Positions 8,013 through 15,258 of a DNA stretch of 20,638 nt are shown here, in pieces. The notes under the pieces were generated by a model. The model was not told the origin of the DNA, ran no database searches, and was given only the letters and a program-made list of their open reading frames with translations. Source of the DNA: Acidimicrobiia bacterium. GTDB lineage: Bacteria > Actinomycetota > Acidimicrobiia > Acidimicrobiales > CATQHL01. The position numbers and the translations under genes were made by a program. Every line of letters begins with the position of its first letter. Position 1 is the first letter of the stretch. Where the stretch lies: the NCBI GenBank assembly GCA_021296435.1, contig JAGWAK010000032.1, forward strand, positions 1 through 20,638, written 5' to 3'.

Positions 8013-8744
8013 TCACTCGTCCTGCGGCTCGGTGACCAGCGGCGTGGACTCCTCGCCGGCGCGCAAGGCGAACGGGTCGATCTGCCCGAGCCAGGCAATG
8101 CTCGGCGGAGGCGGCATTTCGGCACCCTCCGGGGCGCGCCCGATGGTCCAGGCCTCGCCGTTGTTGAGGAAGCGGATGTCCCCCATGTCCTCGGTGAAGA
8201 CGTCCGGCGCCTCGTCGACGGAGCTCGCGAACTCCCAGCGGTGCACCTGGATGATCGCCGGCTCCCCGTCGCAGATGACGTCCTCGGCCAGCACCCTGCC
8301 GTCGTCGAGGGTGATGGCGTCGTCGCTGATCTCCGCCCGCATGGCGGTCATGAAGTCCTCCAGCGTGGCGTTCTCACCCGACGCGGCCTCGAAGTACGGG
8401 TGGATGTGGATGATGGCATCTTCGTGGGAGTGGATACCGAGCGCGTCGTCGGTGCTGGTGAATTGCGGCAGGAATTCGCCCTCGGTGCCCTCTGCGCAGT
8501 CCCACAGCACGTACGGCGAGTGCCAGTGGTCGTCGTTCTGTACGGGCCGGGCCTGCACGTCGCGGGTGGTGTAGGCGAACGCCACGAGCGCGGTCCCCGC
8601 GGCGATGATCAGCACCACCAGGGCCGGGAAGCTCGGCCGCAGGATGCGGCTCCACCTGCTGTCACCGCCGCCGGTGCGCGCCGCTCTCTCGATGTTGCGG
8701 ACGGCGTCGGCGAGGGACGTGCGGCTCCGGGAATCACGCGCCAT
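8013..8744 (-). CDS. His-rich single-pass membrane protein of unknown function
   Basis: 243 aa. Residues 1-38 are polar and basic (cytoplasmic), ~39-59 form one transmembrane helix (PALVVLIIAAG followed by TALVAFAY), and 60-243 are predicted extracytoplasmic. That domain carries two striking histidine clusters, DDHWHSPYVLWDC (71-83) and GIHSHEDAIIHIHP (103-116), plus a second cysteine in VICDGEP that could form a disulfide. The region after GENATLEDFM is acidic. I recall similar 'HxH ... GIHSHxDxxIHIHP' hypothetical proteins in actinobacteria but know no function. The histidines suggest metal binding. It starts with ATG 8744 without a clear Shine-Dalgarno, but with TAGCGT 10 nt upstream. Its stop overlaps a possible GTG of the pyrophosphorylase gene, suggesting co-transcription. 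Confidence 0.75.
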   Translation of the reverse strand: MARDSRSRTSLADAVRNIERAARTGGGDSRWSRILRPSFPALVVLIIAAGTALVAFAYTTRDVQARPVQNDDHWHSPYVLWDCAEGTEGEFLPQFTSTDDALGIHSHEDAIIHIHPYFEAASGENATLEDFMTAMRAEISDDAITLDDGRVLAEDVICDGEPAIIQVHRWEFASSVDEAPDVFTEDMGDIRFLNNGEAWTIGRAPEGAEMPPPPSIAWLGQIDPFALRAGEESTPLVTEPQDE

Positions 8745-8754
8745 AGCGAGAGAA

Positions 8755-8760
8755 ACGCTA
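8755..8760 (-). promoter_or_regulatory. TANNNT -10 element of the His-rich membrane protein gene
   Basis: TAGCGT on the minus strand ends 10 nt before the ATG at 8744, so the transcript would start 0-3 nt before the codon. No purine-rich ribosome-binding site is present, consistent with (near-)leaderless translation. Confidence 0.35.
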
Positions 8761-8835
8761 CCGCCGGATCAGGGTGATGGTGCCCGCCGGGTACCCAGCC
8801 CCGCGACTCCCCCCGGACGGCGCGGATGCCACGGC

Positions 8836-8841
8836 TAGCCT
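8836..8841 (+). promoter_or_regulatory. TANNNT -10 element giving a leaderless GTG start
   Basis: TAGCCT is followed by exactly 7 nt and then the GTG at 8849 that opens the conserved aminotransferase sequence. This is the spacing expected when transcription begins at the first base of the start codon. It supports 8849 rather than the ATG at 8774. Confidence 0.5.
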
Positions 8842-8848
8842 GCGGCGT

Positions 8849-9679
8849 GTGGGTGAGCCAGTCGTCTGGCTGAACGGTGCGATCGTTCCCGAGGCCGAAG
8901 CGCGCGTCTCGCCCCGGGATCACGGGCTGCTGGTGGGCGACGGGGTCTTCGAGAGCGTCCGGATCACCGCCGGGCAGGCGTTCGCCGTGGGACGCCACCT
9001 GGCTCGCCTGGCTCGCTCGGCGGGCGCCCTGGGGCTGGAGTTGCCGCCAGCGGGCGAGTTGCGGGAGGCGGTTGCGGGGGTGCTGGCCGCCTCAGGGGTT
9101 CTCGAGGGCCGCCTGCGGATCACGGCCACCAGCGGTCCTGGCGGGTTCTCCTCGGCCCGGCCGCCCGCGGGGACGACCGTCGTCGTGGCGGCCGAGGAGG
9201 CCCCGCCCTGGTCGCCGCACGTGGCGGTGATCACCGTGCCGTGGCCCCGCAATGAGCGGGGTGCCACCGCCGGCATCAAGACGATCTCCTACGCCGAGAA
9301 CGTCCTGGCTCTCCAGCGGGCGCACGCCGCGGGGGCCGGCGAGGCCATCTTCGCCAACACCCGGGGGGAACTGTGCGAAGGCACGGGCACCAACGTGTTC
9401 CTGGTGCTCGGCGGGCGGCTGCTGACGCCTCCGCTGTCAGTGGGTTGCCTGGCCGGCGTCACCCGCGACCTGGCGCTGGAGATCACCGAGGCGACCCCCG
9501 AGACCGTGCCGCTGGCTGCGCTCGCCGAGGCGTCGGAGGCGTTCCTGACCTCCACGACGCGCAACGTGCACCCCATCTCGGCTGTCGACGGCGTGTCGCT
9601 GCCGGCCTGTCCCGGGCCCGCCACCATCGCTGCCCAACAGGCCTTCGCCGCCCTGATGGCCGAGACGCTGGACCCCTGA
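8849..9679 (+). CDS. Class IV aminotransferase (aminodeoxychorismate lyase / branched-chain aminotransferase type)
   Basis: 276 aa, a PLP enzyme of fold type IV. The GTG at 8849 gives VVWLNGAIVPEAEARVSPRD, the classical beginning of the family, so the 25 residues encoded from 8774 are not needed. Motifs: DHGLLVGDGVFESVR (residues 24-38), GRLRITATSGPGG, the PLP lysine K144 in AGIKTISYAENVLA, the cofactor-phosphate/Glu region GELCEGTGTNVFLV, GCLAGVTRDLALEI and FLTSTTRNVHPISAVDG. The length and the KTISYAEN motif fit both PabC (which makes 4-aminobenzoate for folate) and small branched-chain or D-amino acid aminotransferases, so substrate is unresolved. It is monocistronic and convergent with the M23 peptidase gene, 34 nt away. 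Confidence 0.88.
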   Translation: MGEPVVWLNGAIVPEAEARVSPRDHGLLVGDGVFESVRITAGQAFAVGRHLARLARSAGALGLELPPAGELREAVAGVLAASGVLEGRLRITATSGPGGFSSARPPAGTTVVVAAEEAPPWSPHVAVITVPWPRNERGATAGIKTISYAENVLALQRAHAAGAGEAIFANTRGELCEGTGTNVFLVLGGRLLTPPLSVGCLAGVTRDLALEITEATPETVPLAALAEASEAFLTSTTRNVHPISAVDGVSLPACPGPATIAAQQAFAALMAETLDP

Positions 9680-9695
9680 CCCCCGAGGCCGCCGT

Positions 9696-9710
9696 CCCGG
9701 GACCACCGGG
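9696..9710. terminator. Weak hairpin between convergent genes
   Basis: CCCGG (9696-9700) pairs with CCGGG (9706-9710) around a GACCA loop in the 34-nt gap between two converging genes. The stem is short and there is no T-tract, so this is a possible terminator only. Confidence 0.25.
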
Positions 9711-9713
9711 CTC

Positions 9714-11015
9714 TCAGCTGCAGGCCTCCCGCACGATGGGATATGGGTTGATGTGGTTGCCCCGCCCCCCGAGGTGGTACTCGAAGTGCAGGTGCGGGAG
9801 CCCTGCGGCGTTGCCTGAGTCGCCCACGTATCCGATCACGGCGCCGGCGGGCACCCAGCCCACGCCGACGTTCTCATACGCCGACAGGTGCGTGTTGTAG
9901 TAGTAGTTGCCCGAGTCGGCGAAGAGGTAGGCCGAGTTCCCACCGATGCGGTTGGCCCGGTGCTCCACGCGCCCGCTCTCGACGGCCAACACGGGTGTTC
10001 CGGTGGGTGCGATGAGATCGTTGCCCTTGTGCCAGCCGCCGTAGTGGCGGGGATCTCCGAAGTCGTCGAAGTGGCTGAACGGGCCGGCCAGCGGGCACAC
10101 CCACCCGCTCGCCGCCTGCAGCACCGGCAAGTCGGCGACCGGCGTCGCCGCGTCGGTCGGTGTACCCGGCGTGACTGGCGGGATCGCACCGGCACCCGGG
10201 TCCACCTGCGGGGCCTCCGACGCTGCCGCAGCAGCCCGGGCGACCTCCTCCCCGGCGATCCGGGCGGCCTCCTGCCTGGCGACCTCTGCGGCGGCCGCTG
10301 CAGCCGCCGCGGCCCGTGCCGCCTCCAGGCGGCGCGCCTCGGTGGCCTGCCGGCGGCGCAACTCCTCCGCCAGCCGCTGGCGCTCCTCCTCCTCGAGTGC
10401 ATCCAGCAGCCTGTCCTGCTCGTAGAGGCGCGGCGCGATTTCCAGGTACACCGACCCGATGGCGTTCAACTCCGCCTGCACCTCGGCAGCGGCGGCCGCG
10501 GCCTGGCCGATCAACTCCTGCTGGTGCCGGGCGCGCTCGGCGAGCAGGGCCTGCGCCTGATCCAGGTCGTCGCTGGCCCTGCGATAGTCGTCGATGATGT
10601 CGAGTGACCCCTCGCTCACGAAGCGGGCCAGGGCATCCACCGCAGCCTGGCGGTTGATGTCGTCGCCGGCCAGGATCGACGGGGGCGTCGTCGAGTCGAT
10701 GTAGCGCTGCACGGCGATCTCGATCATCTGCTGGCGCAACGCGGCCACATCGGCGTCGATCCCGGCGACGCGCTGGGACAGCTCCACGATCTCGACGTTC
10801 AGTTCGTACAGAGCCAGATCGGCCTCCCAGTAGCGGGCGCCTGCCGCGTCGGCGCGCGCCTGGGTGGCGATCATCTGATCGAGATACTCATCGATCTCGT
10901 CCTGCAGCGCAGACACGGTGGCGCGCACCTGATCCAGTTCGCTCTGCGCGCCGGAGGTCGAACTCATCACCAGCAGCAGAACGATCGGCAGCGCCCACAG
11001 CACCTTCGGGCGCAC
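9714..11015 (-). CDS. Secreted coiled-coil M23 (LytM-type) peptidase
   Basis: 433 aa from GTG 11015, chosen because GGGGGA lies 5 nt upstream and the start gives a textbook signal peptide: MRPK, a hydrophobic core VLWALPIVLLLVM, then SSTSGA-Q. Longer in-frame starts (11072) would run into the upstream CNNM gene. Residues ~25-245 are heptad-rich coiled coil, interrupted and followed by Ala/Glu/Arg-rich helix (including a poly-Ala run). A Pro/Thr linker follows, then the M23 domain with zinc ligands H329 and D333 (WHKGND), conserved THL, and H408/H410 (HLHFEYH). All metal ligands are present, so it should be an active peptidoglycan endopeptidase, unlike degenerate EnvC/NlpD activators. It lies 25 nt downstream of the CNNM gene, probably in the same operon, with a role in wall remodelling. 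Confidence 0.9.
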   Translation of the reverse strand: MRPKVLWALPIVLLLVMSSTSGAQSELDQVRATVSALQDEIDEYLDQMIATQARADAAGARYWEADLALYELNVEIVELSQRVAGIDADVAALRQQMIEIAVQRYIDSTTPPSILAGDDINRQAAVDALARFVSEGSLDIIDDYRRASDDLDQAQALLAERARHQQELIGQAAAAAAEVQAELNAIGSVYLEIAPRLYEQDRLLDALEEEERQRLAEELRRRQATEARRLEAARAAAAAAAAAEVARQEAARIAGEEVARAAAAASEAPQVDPGAGAIPPVTPGTPTDAATPVADLPVLQAASGWVCPLAGPFSHFDDFGDPRHYGGWHKGNDLIAPTGTPVLAVESGRVEHRANRIGGNSAYLFADSGNYYYNTHLSAYENVGVGWVPAGAVIGYVGDSGNAAGLPHLHFEYHLGGRGNHINPYPIVREACS

Positions 11016-11040
11016 GACGTTCCCCCGGGAGACGCGCAAC

Positions 11041-12054
11041 CTAGAAAATGTCGCTCTCATCCCTGATGTCACCCACGAGGGACTCCAGCACGTCCTCGAG
11101 GGTCACGAGACCCACCGTAACGGTCCCCTCGCGCACCAGGGCCACATGCACCCGGTGTCGCCGCATCAATCGCAGGAGATCCTCCAGCGGCAGGTCGCGG
11201 CGCACCATGAGTGCCCGCCGGACGCAACCGCCGGGAACCGCCTGGGACCAGCGCTCGGGCGGGACCGTCAGCAGGTCCTTGGCGTGCACGAACCCCTCGG
11301 GCCGGTCGAGATCGCCCAGCAGCAGCCGGGAGTGCCCGCTGGCCACCACCGTCGCCTCCGCCTCGGCGACGCTGGCTCCCCTAGGGATGGCACAGATCCG
11401 CTCCCGGGGCACCATGATCGACGCCACTGGTCGCTCGCCCAGTTCCAGCGCAGAGGCCAGCAACGTGTGCTCGAACTCGGTGAGCAGGCCGCCGGTGCGC
11501 GACTCGGCCAGCAGTTCGGACAGCTCCGCGGGCGTGCGGGCGCTGGAGGTGCGATCCACCGGGACCACGCCGCACAGGCGCGAGAGCACCGCCACGAGCC
11601 ACTCGAGGGTCCGGATCACCGGCCGGAATGCCCCGACGAACAGCCGATGCACCGGCGCCAGCCACATGGCCAGGCCATCGGGATTGCACAAGGCGGCGTT
11701 CTTCGGGACCATCTCGCCGATCAGCACGTGGGCGAAGACCACGATGGCGATCGCCACCGCCACGCTGACGCCGTGGCCGAATCCTCCGAGCACACCGTCG
11801 AGCAGGCGCGCCACGGCCGGTTCGACCACGTAGCCGAGCCCCAGGGCGGTCATCGTCAGCCCGAGCTGCGCGCCGGCGAGTTGCATGCCCAGATCCCCCA
11901 TCGCCCGCACCGCCACCCGGGCGCGCCGGTTGCCGGACTCGGCCAGCACCTCCAGGCGGCTGCGTGACGCCGCCACGAGAGCGAACTCCACGGCGGTGAA
12001 GAACGCGTTGCCCGCCAGCAGCACGACCGCCACCAGCAGAGCCAGGGCGGTCAC
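11041..12054 (-). CDS. CNNM/DUF21 plus CBS-domain membrane protein (HlyC/CorC-like), short paralogue
   Basis: 337 aa. The GTG at 12054 overlaps the TGA of the upstream paralogue (GTGA), indicating translational coupling. Residues ~1-180 form the CNNM transmembrane domain with the signature AGNAFFTAVEFALVAASRSR and GAQLGLTMTALGLGYVVEP, plus VLIGEMVPKNAAL (PK motif). A CBS pair follows (~205-325: MVPRERICAIP, ASGHSRLLL, FVHAKDLL, RRHRVHVALVREG, TVGLVTLEDVLESLVGDI). It stops just after the second CBS domain, so the C-terminal CorC_HlyC domain present in the upstream copy is missing. CNNM proteins are implicated in Mg2+ (and Co2+) efflux or its regulation, with CBS domains sensing ATP-Mg. A tandem pair is also known in mycobacteria (Rv1842c/Rv1841c). 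The actual ion is not known. Confidence 0.9.
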   Translation of the reverse strand: MTALALLVAVVLLAGNAFFTAVEFALVAASRSRLEVLAESGNRRARVAVRAMGDLGMQLAGAQLGLTMTALGLGYVVEPAVARLLDGVLGGFGHGVSVAVAIAIVVFAHVLIGEMVPKNAALCNPDGLAMWLAPVHRLFVGAFRPVIRTLEWLVAVLSRLCGVVPVDRTSSARTPAELSELLAESRTGGLLTEFEHTLLASALELGERPVASIMVPRERICAIPRGASVAEAEATVVASGHSRLLLGDLDRPEGFVHAKDLLTVPPERWSQAVPGGCVRRALMVRRDLPLEDLLRLMRRHRVHVALVREGTVTVGLVTLEDVLESLVGDIRDESDIF

Positions 12055-13436
12055 GGCCGCTGCCTCTCGGTTTCGGCCACCCGCACGGTCACGATCCGCC
12101 GTCGCACCATCTCGGCGACCTCGAACCGCCAACCCTGCCAGGAGAACGAGTCACCGACCATTGGGATCCGACCGAGCCGGTACAGCACGAACCCGGCGAG
12201 GGTCTCGTAGGGGCCATCGGGTGTGCGCAAGCCGCAGGCCTCCTCGATGCTGTCGGCGCGCAGGTCGCCGGCCAGCAGCCATTCGCCCGGTGGGGCCGGC
12301 GGGGTGAGCTCGGCGACCGGGTCGTGCTCATCGTCGATCTCCCCGACGATCTCCTCGGTGATGTCCTCGGCGGTGATGATCCCCGCGGTGCCACCGTGCT
12401 CGTCCACGACGACCGCCAGGGACTGGCGCCTGCGACTCATCTCGCTCAGCAGGCTCCGTAGGTCGGCGCTCTCGGGCACCGCCCACACGTCGACCATCAT
12501 CTCCTCCACGGTGACCGTCTGACGCTCGGCGGGCGGGACGCGGTGGACCGCCTTCACGTGCACCACGCCCCGCACGTCGTCCAGATCGGCGTCAGCGACC
12601 GGAAAGCGGGAGTGACCGCTGGTGACCGTGGCCTCCACCAGATCGGCCATCGTGTCGGTGGCAGCGACGGTGATCACCTCCACACGCGGCACCAGGGCGT
12701 CGGCCGCGGTCTTGGCGCCGAAGCGGATCGAGCGCGTCAGCAGCGTCACGTCGTCGGGATCCAGCTCGCCACTGCTTCCCGCCGAGCGGATGATGTGCTC
12801 GAGCTCCCGGAGGGTCCGCACCGACCGGAGTTCGTCGATGGGCTCGAGTCCGGCGAGGCGCACGATCCGGTCGGCGGTGCCGTTGAACAGCGTCACGAAC
12901 GGCCACGTGAGGTAGCCGTAAAGGCGCAGTGGTCTGGCGCACAGCAATCCCACCGGCAGAGGCCGCGAGATGGCCAGCATCTTCGGCAACTGCTCCCCCA
13001 CCACGAGGTGCACCACCGTCGCCAGCGCCAGGGCCACGGCCACGGCCACGGCGTGAGCCGAGGATTCGCTGAGCACCGCCCCGAAGGCCCCCAGCAACAA
13101 CTCCGCGATCAGCGGTTCGGCCACCCAGCCCAGCAACAGGGACATGACCGTGATGCCCAACTGCGCCGCCGAGAGATGGAACGTGAGGCGTTCGGTCACC
13201 CGCAGCAGGCTCTGGGCTGACCGGCGCCGGGCGCGCCGGGGACCGCGCGCCGCCTCGGTGAGTGGACCGCGCGACACGGAAACAGCAGAAAATTCCGCCG
13301 CGACAAAGAAGGCGTTGGCGCCGATCAGCGCGACGACTGCAAGAAGTCCGAGAGCGACTCTGATCGCCCGGCAGTCTATCTGCGGGGTGCCATCGGCCCG
13401 GGGAGCAGGGGGGCCGGCGGTAGCATCCGATGCCAT
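12051..13436 (-). CDS. CNNM/DUF21 plus CBS plus CorC-domain membrane protein (HlyC/CorC-like)
   Basis: 461 aa if started at ATG 13436. A CNNM domain (IGANAFFVAAEFSAVSVSR, SAAQLGITVMSLLLGWVAEP, VVGEQLPKMLAI) is followed by a CBS pair (LVPRVEVITVAATDTMADL, SGHSRFPV, VVHVKAVH, then VVVDEHGGTAGIITAEDITE) and a C-terminal CorC_HlyC domain (EWLLAGDLRADSIEE, YETLAGFVLYRLGRIP, FEVAEMVRRRIVTVRV). This is the full-length architecture of bacterial CNNM Mg2+-transport proteins. The start is uncertain: an ATG at 13454 is also in frame, and either would overlap the divergent ABC gene. A TAGACT -10-like box lies inside this candidate coding start (13378-13373). It is the first gene of a probable three-gene operon with its paralogue and the M23 peptidase. 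Confidence 0.9.
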   Translation of the reverse strand: MASDATAGPPAPRADGTPQIDCRAIRVALGLLAVVALIGANAFFVAAEFSAVSVSRGPLTEAARGPRRARRRSAQSLLRVTERLTFHLSAAQLGITVMSLLLGWVAEPLIAELLLGAFGAVLSESSAHAVAVAVALALATVVHLVVGEQLPKMLAISRPLPVGLLCARPLRLYGYLTWPFVTLFNGTADRIVRLAGLEPIDELRSVRTLRELEHIIRSAGSSGELDPDDVTLLTRSIRFGAKTAADALVPRVEVITVAATDTMADLVEATVTSGHSRFPVADADLDDVRGVVHVKAVHRVPPAERQTVTVEEMMVDVWAVPESADLRSLLSEMSRRRQSLAVVVDEHGGTAGIITAEDITEEIVGEIDDEHDPVAELTPPAPPGEWLLAGDLRADSIEEACGLRTPDGPYETLAGFVLYRLGRIPMVGDSFSWQGWRFEVAEMVRRRIVTVRVAETERQRP

Positions 13437-15258
13437 CACCGCTGCCGTCGACATCGACCCGGACACCAGCAAGGGTTGGCTGCGGCGCCTGTGGCCGATC
13501 GTCTCTGCACACCGCTCGCTCCTGGCGTTCGGTGCCGCTTGCGGGATCGTTGCCCTCGCCACGCAGGTCGCCGTTCCCGCCGTGGCGCGCGAGGCCATCG
13601 ACTCCGCCGGCGACGGCTTCGGGGAGCGGCTGCGGACCCTCGTCATCCTGCTGGGGGTGCTGGCGATCGCCCGCGGGCTCACCGGCGGGGCCTACCGCTA
13701 CCTGCTCTTCAAGCTCTCTCTGCGCGTCGACAGCGAGCTTCGGATGATCGTCCACCGCCACCTCAGCCGGCTGTCCTTCTCGTTCTACGACCGCAGCGGC
13801 TCGGGTGACATCATCTCCCGCGCCAACACCGACATCCGCTCCATCCAGATCCTGTTCGCCTTTGCCCCCATGCTGGGCATGGCGGTACTGACTTTCTTCC
13901 TGGCGTTCGGGCTCATGCTCTGGATCCACGTGCCGCTGACCCTCGTGGCGCTGGCCACCTTGCCGATCGGCACGCTGGTCGGGAACCGCTTCCGGAACAG
14001 GTTCCTGCCCCTGTCGTGGATCATCCAGGGGCGCAGCGCCGAGGTGGCATCGGTGGTGGACGAGAACGTGAACGGCACCCGGGTCGTGAAGTCTTTCGCC
14101 GCCGAGCGGGCCGAGATCGCCAAGCTGGCCCGGGCCGCCCGGCGGCTGCAATGGGCCTCGGCCACCAGCGTGGACGTGCGAGCCCGCTACAACCCCCTGC
14201 TGGAGGCGCTGCCGCGGATCGCCATGGGGCTGGTGCTGCTCTACGGGGGCTGGCTGGCAATCGACGGACAGGTGACGATCGGCACGCTCTTCGCCTTCGG
14301 CGCCTACATCATCATGCTGCAACTGCCGTTCCGGATGTTCGGCTTCATCGTCATGCAGAGTCAGCGGGCGGCGGCCTCGGCGGAGCGGATCTTCCAGGTG
14401 CTGGACACCCCGCCGGAGATCACCTCGGCGCCCGGGGCGCGGGTCCTGGACCGCAGCGAGGGCCGCCTCACCTTCGACGACGTGACCTTCACCTACGGCC
14501 AGGAGGGCCGCTCGACACGGCCGATCCTCGACGGGTTCAGCCTGGAGATCAGCCCGGGTGAGACCGTTGCACTCGTCGGCCCCACCGGATGCGGCAAGTC
14601 CACGGTGGCGCGCCTCGCCGCCCGCTTCTACGACGCCGGCGGCGGGACCGTGCGCCTCGACGGCCACGACGTGCGAGATCTCGAACTGGAGTCGCTGCGC
14701 CGCAACGTGGTGGTGGCCTTCGACGAGCCCTTCCTGTTCTCGGTCCCGCTGCGGGACAACATCGCCTTCGGCCGCCCCGACGCAAGCCTCGACGAGGTGA
14801 TCCGGGCCGCCCGGATCGCCCAGATCCACGAGACCGTGGCGAACCTGCCGGAGGGCTACGACACCGTCGTCGGCGAGCGCGGCTACACGCTGTCGGGTGG
14901 CCAGCGCCAGCGCATCGCCCTCGCCCGGGCCCTGCTGCCGGAACCGGCGGTGCTGATCCTCGACGACGCCCTGAGCGCCGTTGACATGGGCGTGGAGGAG
15001 GCCATCGGCAGCGCCCTGCGAACCGGCCGGGCCGGGGGAACCACGCTGCTGATCGCCCACCGGCTGTCCACGATCAGCCTGGCGGACCGGGTGATCTTCA
15101 CCGAGGGCGGCCGGGTGGTCGCCACCGGCACGCACGCCGAGCTGATGGCCACCCGGGAGCGCTACGTGCAGGTGCTGGCCGACGCCGAGGCCCGTGCCGC
15201 CGAGGGACGGCGCGGCGAAGGAGCCGCGGGGCTGGGAGCAAAGGGGCCGGCGCCGTGA
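13387..15258 (+). CDS. ABC exporter half-transporter with degenerate ATP site (subunit A)
   Basis: About 623 aa if started at GTG 13387. One transmembrane domain (~60-340; six helices expected) is followed by one ATPase domain (~365-600). NBD motifs, numbered from 13387: Walker A GPTGCGKST (398-406); Q-loop position D446 in FDEPFLF instead of Gln; a canonical ABC signature LSGGQRQR at 502; Walker B LILDDALSAVD with D527 in place of the catalytic Glu; H-loop H558. Replacement of the catalytic Glu by Asp is typical of the 'degenerate' partner in heterodimeric exporters such as TM287/288 and BmrCD. The stop overlaps the next gene's GTG by 4 nt, so the two subunits are coupled. The start is the least certain part: 13387 is the only ATG/GTG/TTG close upstream of the conserved region and overlaps the divergent CNNM gene. 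Substrate unknown. Confidence 0.9.
   Translation: MPSARGAGGPAVASDAITAAVDIDPDTSKGWLRRLWPIVSAHRSLLAFGAACGIVALATQVAVPAVAREAIDSAGDGFGERLRTLVILLGVLAIARGLTGGAYRYLLFKLSLRVDSELRMIVHRHLSRLSFSFYDRSGSGDIISRANTDIRSIQILFAFAPMLGMAVLTFFLAFGLMLWIHVPLTLVALATLPIGTLVGNRFRNRFLPLSWIIQGRSAEVASVVDENVNGTRVVKSFAAERAEIAKLARAARRLQWASATSVDVRARYNPLLEALPRIAMGLVLLYGGWLAIDGQVTIGTLFAFGAYIIMLQLPFRMFGFIVMQSQRAAASAERIFQVLDTPPEITSAPGARVLDRSEGRLTFDDVTFTYGQEGRSTRPILDGFSLEISPGETVALVGPTGCGKSTVARLAARFYDAGGGTVRLDGHDVRDLELESLRRNVVVAFDEPFLFSVPLRDNIAFGRPDASLDEVIRAARIAQIHETVANLPEGYDTVVGERGYTLSGGQRQRIALARALLPEPAVLILDDALSAVDMGVEEAIGSALRTGRAGGTTLLIAHRLSTISLADRVIFTEGGRVVATGTHAELMATRERYVQVLADAEARAAEGRRGEGAAGLGAKGPAP

Noticed and set aside
8774..8848. 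Upstream ATG start for the aminotransferase
   Set aside because: The extra 25 residues do not resemble the family, no ribosome-binding site fits, and the -10 box at 8836 lies inside that extension.
10230..10330. Apparent GC-rich simple repeat
   Set aside because: It encodes the Ala-rich helical linker of the M23 protein (runs of Ala codons), so it is coding low complexity and not a DNA repeat.
13430..13747. ATG at 13430 as start of the first ABC subunit
   Set aside because: It is in a different reading frame from the transporter, and the encoded sequence has no ABC features.
12592..15135. 847-codon open frame antisense to the CNNM and ABC genes
   Set aside because: It is Arg/Gly/His/Gln-rich, has no recognisable domain, and lies wholly opposite well-supported genes. 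Long antisense frames are expected in very GC-rich coding DNA.
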